9,317 bases of DNA. It comes from Clostridium sp. CAG:1013. GTDB taxonomy: Bacteria; Bacillota; Clostridia; Oscillospirales; Acutalibacteraceae. Under the pieces are notes generated by a model. It was given only the letters and a program-made list of their open reading frames with translations. It was not told the origin of the DNA and searched no databases. The stretch's first letter is position 1. Each line of letters starts with the position of its first letter. The stretch covers positions 1 to 9,317 of the forward strand of contig HF972626.1 in assembly GCA_000432995.1 (NCBI GenBank), read 5' to 3'. A program made the translations under genes and the position numbers. Of this stretch, positions 6,734-9,317 are shown in pieces.

Positions 6734-7034
6734 ATCAAATAACTCCAAAACGCGAAGCGCGTAAAAGTTTTTGGTCCAGCTTTTTTCAAAAAGCTGGTGA
6801 GGGTTTGGGGCGAAGCCCCAAGGTCTAAAAAAACGGCGCAGCCGAAAAGAAATCAGTACCGCAGGACGCACGGCGCGAAGCGCATAGGCCAAGGCGCGGC
6901 CTTTCTGATAGAAAGCGCAGTGAGCCATCCATGTGGCCTTGCCCAACAAAGCCGGAAGAAAACTGTCCCATGTGCCCATAGAGCGATAGACGTTGGTCCG
7001 GATCTAGCAAGGGAGCGTCCCAGTTCTTCGAACT
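6734..7034 (-). other. Hairpin-rich non-coding region upstream of ansA (possible structured leader or dispersed repeat)
   Basis: No gene is supported in these 301 bases. They contain a chain of short perfect inverted repeats: 6750-6762 (5-bp arms), 6776-6797 (10-bp arms, loop TC), 6805-6821 (7-bp arms, loop GAA), 6834-6844 (4-bp arms), 6873-6883 (4-bp arms), 6901-6915 (6-bp arms), 7011-7021 (4-bp arms) and 7023-7033 (4-bp arms). If transcription starts at the TATAAT at 7040-7035, nearly all of them would be in the ansA leader RNA. I found no T-box, tRNA-like fold or known riboswitch core. The left half has the look of the intergenic repeats common in gut clostridia, an impression from general knowledge that has not been checked by search. 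Confidence 0.55.
6750..6883. repeat. Three GCGAAGC mini-hairpin motifs with a perfect 22-base palindromic element between the first two
   Basis: GCGAAGC occurs at 6752-6758, 6810-6816 and 6875-6881, each embedded in a different longer palindrome (arms ACGCG, TTGGGGC and GCGC). The oligonucleotide GCGAAGC is known as an unusually stable DNA mini-hairpin with a GAA loop. Between the first two copies, CCAGCTTTTT (6776-6785) pairs with AAAAAGCTGG (6788-6797). The arms differ while the core is kept, which argues against a simple recent duplication. Confidence 0.6.
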
Positions 7035-7063
7035 ATTATACCCCAAAACCCGGAGGGAGAAAA
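7035..7063 (-). promoter_or_regulatory. Probable promoter upstream of ansA
   Basis: A perfect TATAAT lies on the - strand at 7040 to 7035. The -35 position with a 17-base spacer reads TTTTCT, a poor match, and there is no TG extension, so strength is uncertain. It sits just after the pflA terminator and would give a leader of roughly 295 bases before ansA. A nearer alternative, TTGAAA (6789 to 6784) with TTTTAC 17 bases on, is weaker at the -10. Confidence 0.45.
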
Positions 7064-7079
7064 GGGGCAAAGCAGGCGC

Positions 7080-7107
7080 AAAAAAGGCCCGGGTCTCCGG
7101 GCCTTTT
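7080..7107 (-). terminator. Rho-independent terminator of the pflB-pflA operon
   Basis: An 11-bp perfect stem (AAAAGGCCCGG at 7082-7092 with CCGGGCCTTTT at 7097-7107) closes the loop GTCT. On the - strand the A6 run at 7080-7085 becomes T6. It lies 28 bases past the pflA stop and just upstream of the ansA promoter. With T4 on the other side it might work weakly on + as well. Confidence 0.92.
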
Positions 7108-7135
7108 GTCATTAATGGATGGGGGCGTATCTCGG

Positions 7136-7834
7136 TCACAGCCGGCTGACCAACGCTTCCAGCCGCAGCTCGTCCATGTTGTCCGTTCCCTCCAAGGGGA
7201 AGGGAATGCCCATCTGCTGGTATTTTTCCAAACACAGATTGTGAAAAGGCAGCCACTCAATCTTCTCCAGGGTGGGAAAGCTCTCCGCCAGGGATTTGAT
7301 CTTCCCCATGTCCTCTAGGGTGTCGTTGAGTCCCGGCACCACCACATGGCGGACCCATAGGGGAACCTTCATCTCCGATACCAGCCGGTAAAAGGCCAGC
7401 ACTTTGTCCATGTCCGCCTTGCAGTAGGTCCTGTACTCCCCCGCCGTGGCGAATTTCAGGTCACCCAGCACCAGGTCTGTGTGTTCCAGCACCCGGCGGG
7501 CAGCTTTCAGATCTCCCACGCCCGAGGTGTCCAGGGCGGTGTGGATTCCTTCCTCATGGAGCAGCCGAAACAGCTCCTCCACAAAGGGGGCCTGCTGCAA
7601 GGGCTCTCCTCCGGAGACGGTGACCCCTCCCTTTGTGCCGAAATAGGGCTTGAAGCGGCAGATCTCCTTCACAAGCTCAGCGGCTTCCCGCTCTGTGCCC
7701 CCGGCAAAGTCCCAGGTGTCCGGGTTATGGCAGTAGGCGCACCGGAGAGGACACCCCTGCAAAAACACCACATACCGGACCCCGGGGCCGTCCACCGCCC
7801 CCAGGGACTGGACGGAATGCACTCTTCCTTTCAT
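7136..7834 (-). CDS. pflA: Pyruvate formate-lyase activating enzyme (radical SAM)
   Basis: This cytoplasmic radical-SAM enzyme makes the glycyl radical on PflB by reductive cleavage of S-adenosylmethionine at a [4Fe-4S] cluster. The 232-residue protein begins MKGRVHSVQSLGAVDGPGVR, the typical start of PFL activases. The cluster motif is CPLRCAYC (28-35, CxxxCxxC), followed by HNPDTW. The SAM-binding GGEPLQQ lies at 75-81 and a late family block LPFHNLCLEKYQQMGI at 195-210. It is the short form, with no added ferredoxin-like 4Fe-4S insert of the kind found in activases of other glycyl radical enzymes, which supports PflB as its partner. GGGAG (7845 to 7841) lies six bases before the ATG, and only 12 bases separate the pflB stop from the start, so the two genes are very probably co-transcribed. 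Expression is likely tied to anaerobic growth, but the operon promoter is outside the window. Confidence 0.96.
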   Translation of the reverse strand: MKGRVHSVQSLGAVDGPGVRYVVFLQGCPLRCAYCHNPDTWDFAGGTEREAAELVKEICRFKPYFGTKGGVTVSGGEPLQQAPFVEELFRLLHEEGIHTALDTSGVGDLKAARRVLEHTDLVLGDLKFATAGEYRTYCKADMDKVLAFYRLVSEMKVPLWVRHVVVPGLNDTLEDMGKIKSLAESFPTLEKIEWLPFHNLCLEKYQQMGIPFPLEGTDNMDELRLEALVSRL

Positions 7835-7846
7835 GGCGGGCTCCCG

Positions 7847-9317
7847 TTACAGGGACACGTGGAAGGTCCGGGAAATGACCTCCCGCTGCTGTTCCCGGGA
7901 CAGCTTGTAGAAGTTCACAGCGTACCCGGACACACGAATGGTCAGGCTGGGATACTTCTCGGGATGCTCGTAGGCGTCCATGAGGGTCTCACGGTTCAGC
8001 ACGTTCACGTTCAGGTGGTGAGCGCTCTGGGCGAAGTAGCCGGTGAGGATGCTCACCAGGTTGTCGATCCGCTCTGTCTCCGTCTTGCCCAAAGCCTGGG
8101 GAGTGATGGAGAAGGTGTTGGAGATGCCGTCACGGCAGTAGTCGTAGCTGAGCTTGGCCACGCTGTTGAGAGAAGCCAGAGCGCCGGAGGTATCCCGTCC
8201 GGACATGGGGTTGGCGCCGGGAGCCAGAGGCTCGCCGTGCTTGCGGCCGTCGGGAGTGTTGCCGGTCTTTTTGCCGTACATCACGTTGGAGGTGATGGTC
8301 AGGATGGACAGGGTGTGCTTGGCCTGACGGTACAGGCTGTACTGGCACAGAGCGTGGTAGAACTTCTCAGCCTGCTCGCAGGCGATCTGATCCACCCGGT
8401 CGTCGTTGTTGCCGAATTTGGGGAAATCTCCCTCGATCTCGAAGTCAGTAACCAGGCCGGTCTCCGGGTCACGGACGCACTTGACTTTGGCGTACTTCAC
8501 CGCGGAGAGGGAGTCGGCCATGCAGCTCATGCCGGCAATGCCGAAGGCCATCAGCCGCCGGACGGTGGAGTCGTGGAGGGCCATCTGGCTTTTCTCGTAG
8601 GAGTACTTGTCGTGCATGTAGTGGATGATGTTCATGGCGTTGACATAGGTCTTGGCCAGCCAGGGACGGTAGAAGTCGATCCGCTCGATGAGGGCGTCGT
8701 AGTCCAGGTATTCCTCGTTCCACACAGGCATCTTGGGACCCACCTGGTCGCCTTTCAGCTCGTCACGGCCGCCGTTGATGGCCAGCAGCACCAGCTTGGC
8801 CAGGTTGGCTCTCGCCCCGAAGAACTGCATGTCCTTGCCCACACGCATGGCGGACACGCAGCAGGCAATGGCGTAGTCGTCCCCGTAGACAGGGCGCATC
8901 ACGTCGTCGTTCTCGTACTGGAGGGCGTCGGTGTCGCAGGAGACTTTAGCGGTGAACCGCTTCCAGTTCTCCGGCAGATGAGCGCTCCACAGCACAGTCA
9001 GGTTGGGTTCGGGAGCGGGCCCCAGGTTGTACAGGGTGTTCAGCATCCGGAAGCAGGACTTGGTCACCAGAGGACGGCCGTCCTCGCCCATGCCGCCTAC
9101 GGATTCGGTGATCCACATGGGGTCGCCGCCGAACAGCTCGTTGTATTCGGGAGTGCGCAGGTGCCGGGCCATGCGCAGCTTCAGCACAAAGTCGTCGAAG
9201 ATCTCCTGGGCCTGCTCCTCAGTGAGGATGCCGGCCTTCAGATCGCGCTCAAAGTAGATATCCAGGAAGGTGGAGACACGGCCCAGGCTCATGGCGGCGC
9301 CGTTCTGCTCCTTGATG
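7847..9317 (-). CDS. pflB: Pyruvate formate-lyase (formate C-acetyltransferase), 5' partial
   Basis: Converts pyruvate and CoA to acetyl-CoA and formate in anaerobic cells. The frame is open to the right edge: residues IKEQNGAA precede the internal Met at 9292, so about 490 residues are seen and roughly 270-280 N-terminal residues are missing, judged against the 760-residue E. coli enzyme. The fragment holds the whole catalytic half. The adjacent cysteines in YAIACCVSAM (codons at 8858-8863) are the Cys-Cys pair of true PFLs, and RVSGYAV near the C-terminus carries the radical glycine (codon 7925-7927), 25 residues from the end as expected. Other conserved blocks are QFFGARANLAK, LTITSNVMYGKKTGNTPDGR and HHLNVNVLNRE. 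The Cys-Cys pair separates it from glycerol/diol dehydratases and choline lyase of the same superfamily. It is the first visible gene of the operon, with pflA directly after it. Confidence 0.97.
   Translation of the reverse strand, partial: IKEQNGAAMSLGRVSTFLDIYFERDLKAGILTEEQAQEIFDDFVLKLRMARHLRTPEYNELFGGDPMWITESVGGMGEDGRPLVTKSCFRMLNTLYNLGPAPEPNLTVLWSAHLPENWKRFTAKVSCDTDALQYENDDVMRPVYGDDYAIACCVSAMRVGKDMQFFGARANLAKLVLLAINGGRDELKGDQVGPKMPVWNEEYLDYDALIERIDFYRPWLAKTYVNAMNIIHYMHDKYSYEKSQMALHDSTVRRLMAFGIAGMSCMADSLSAVKYAKVKCVRDPETGLVTDFEIEGDFPKFGNNDDRVDQIACEQAEKFYHALCQYSLYRQAKHTLSILTITSNVMYGKKTGNTPDGRKHGEPLAPGANPMSGRDTSGALASLNSVAKLSYDYCRDGISNTFSITPQALGKTETERIDNLVSILTGYFAQSAHHLNVNVLNRETLMDAYEHPEKYPSLTIRVSGYAVNFYKLSREQQREVISRTFHVSL

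Noticed and set aside
5909..6742. 277-codon + strand frame opposite ansA
   Set aside because: Antisense of ansA; Gly/Val/His-rich composition typical of a mirror frame and no recognised motif.
6776..6797. CCAGCTTTTT/AAAAAGCTGG hairpin as a terminator
   Set aside because: Its T/A runs lie inside the stem rather than after a GC-rich stem, and no gene ends next to it on either strand.
6734..7034. T-box, tRNA or known riboswitch in the ansA leader
   Set aside because: No T-box sequence, no cloverleaf with anticodon arm, and no recognised aptamer core; GTTCGAA near 7027-7033 alone is not enough for a tRNA.
6797..7318. 173-codon + strand frame across the ansA leader and the end of pflA
   Set aside because: It crosses the pflA terminator and enters pflA antisense; Lys/Arg/Gln-rich with no domain.
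7136..7834. Cys in HNLCLEKY of PflA as a lost conserved residue
   Set aside because: This position varies between Gly and Cys-containing versions in PFL activases as far as I recall, so it is not evidence of altered function.
7847..9317. Other glycyl radical enzyme (glycerol dehydratase, choline lyase, 2-ketobutyrate lyase-like)
   Set aside because: The adjacent Cys-Cys pair and the overall match to PFL, next to a short-form pflA, fit pyruvate formate-lyase; only a related 2-ketoacid lyase activity could not be excluded.
1..9317. CRISPR array, insertion sequence, prophage or toxin-antitoxin pair
   Set aside because: No regularly spaced direct repeats, transposase, integrase, phage gene or small paired genes were found on either strand.

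Overview
The window looks like chromosomal DNA of a strictly anaerobic, fermentative, GC-rich Gram-positive bacterium, most likely a gut clostridium of the Oscillospiraceae type. This is inferred from three things: an oxygen-sensitive pyruvate formate-lyase with its own activating enzyme, a lipoteichoic-acid-synthase-type enzyme, and strong Shine-Dalgarno sites with extended -10 promoters. No marker gene such as 16S rRNA is present, so the placement is not proven.

Layout, left to right. (1) The C-terminal part of an unrecognised, beta-rich, probably extracytoplasmic protein (+ strand, cut by the window edge) ends at 1117 and is followed by a strong terminator. (2) A single-gene unit on + encodes a tandem-domain polyphosphate:AMP phosphotransferase (PPK2 class II), with its own promoter, an AT-rich upstream element and a small 5' UTR hairpin. 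(3) proC lies on the - strand and converges on ppk2 across a shared bidirectional terminator. (4) Divergent from proC is a five-TM LTA-synthase-family phosphoglycerol transferase (+). The gap between them holds two back-to-back extended -10 promoters and regularly spaced A/T tracts. (5) A type I cytosolic L-asparaginase (-) converges on the LTA-synthase gene across a second bidirectional terminator. Between its start codon and its best upstream promoter lie about 300 non-coding bases rich in small hairpins, including three GCGAAGC mini-hairpins. (6) A pflB-pflA operon (-), with pflB cut at the right edge, ends in a strong terminator.

The genes do not form one pathway. They are compact, mostly single-gene units, each bounded by its own terminator: nucleotide salvage with polyphosphate (ppk2), last step of proline synthesis (proC), envelope polymer synthesis (ltaS-like), asparagine catabolism (ansA) and anaerobic pyruvate cleavage to acetyl-CoA and formate (pflB/pflA). 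No defence system, mobile element with a transposase, CRISPR array, tRNA or rRNA was seen.

No obviously new multi-gene system is present. The least explained sequence is the hairpin-rich stretch 6734-7034 upstream of ansA, which looks like a dispersed repeat or a structured leader RNA. The best secondary leads are the regulatory architecture of the proC/ltaS divergent region and the ppk2 leader.
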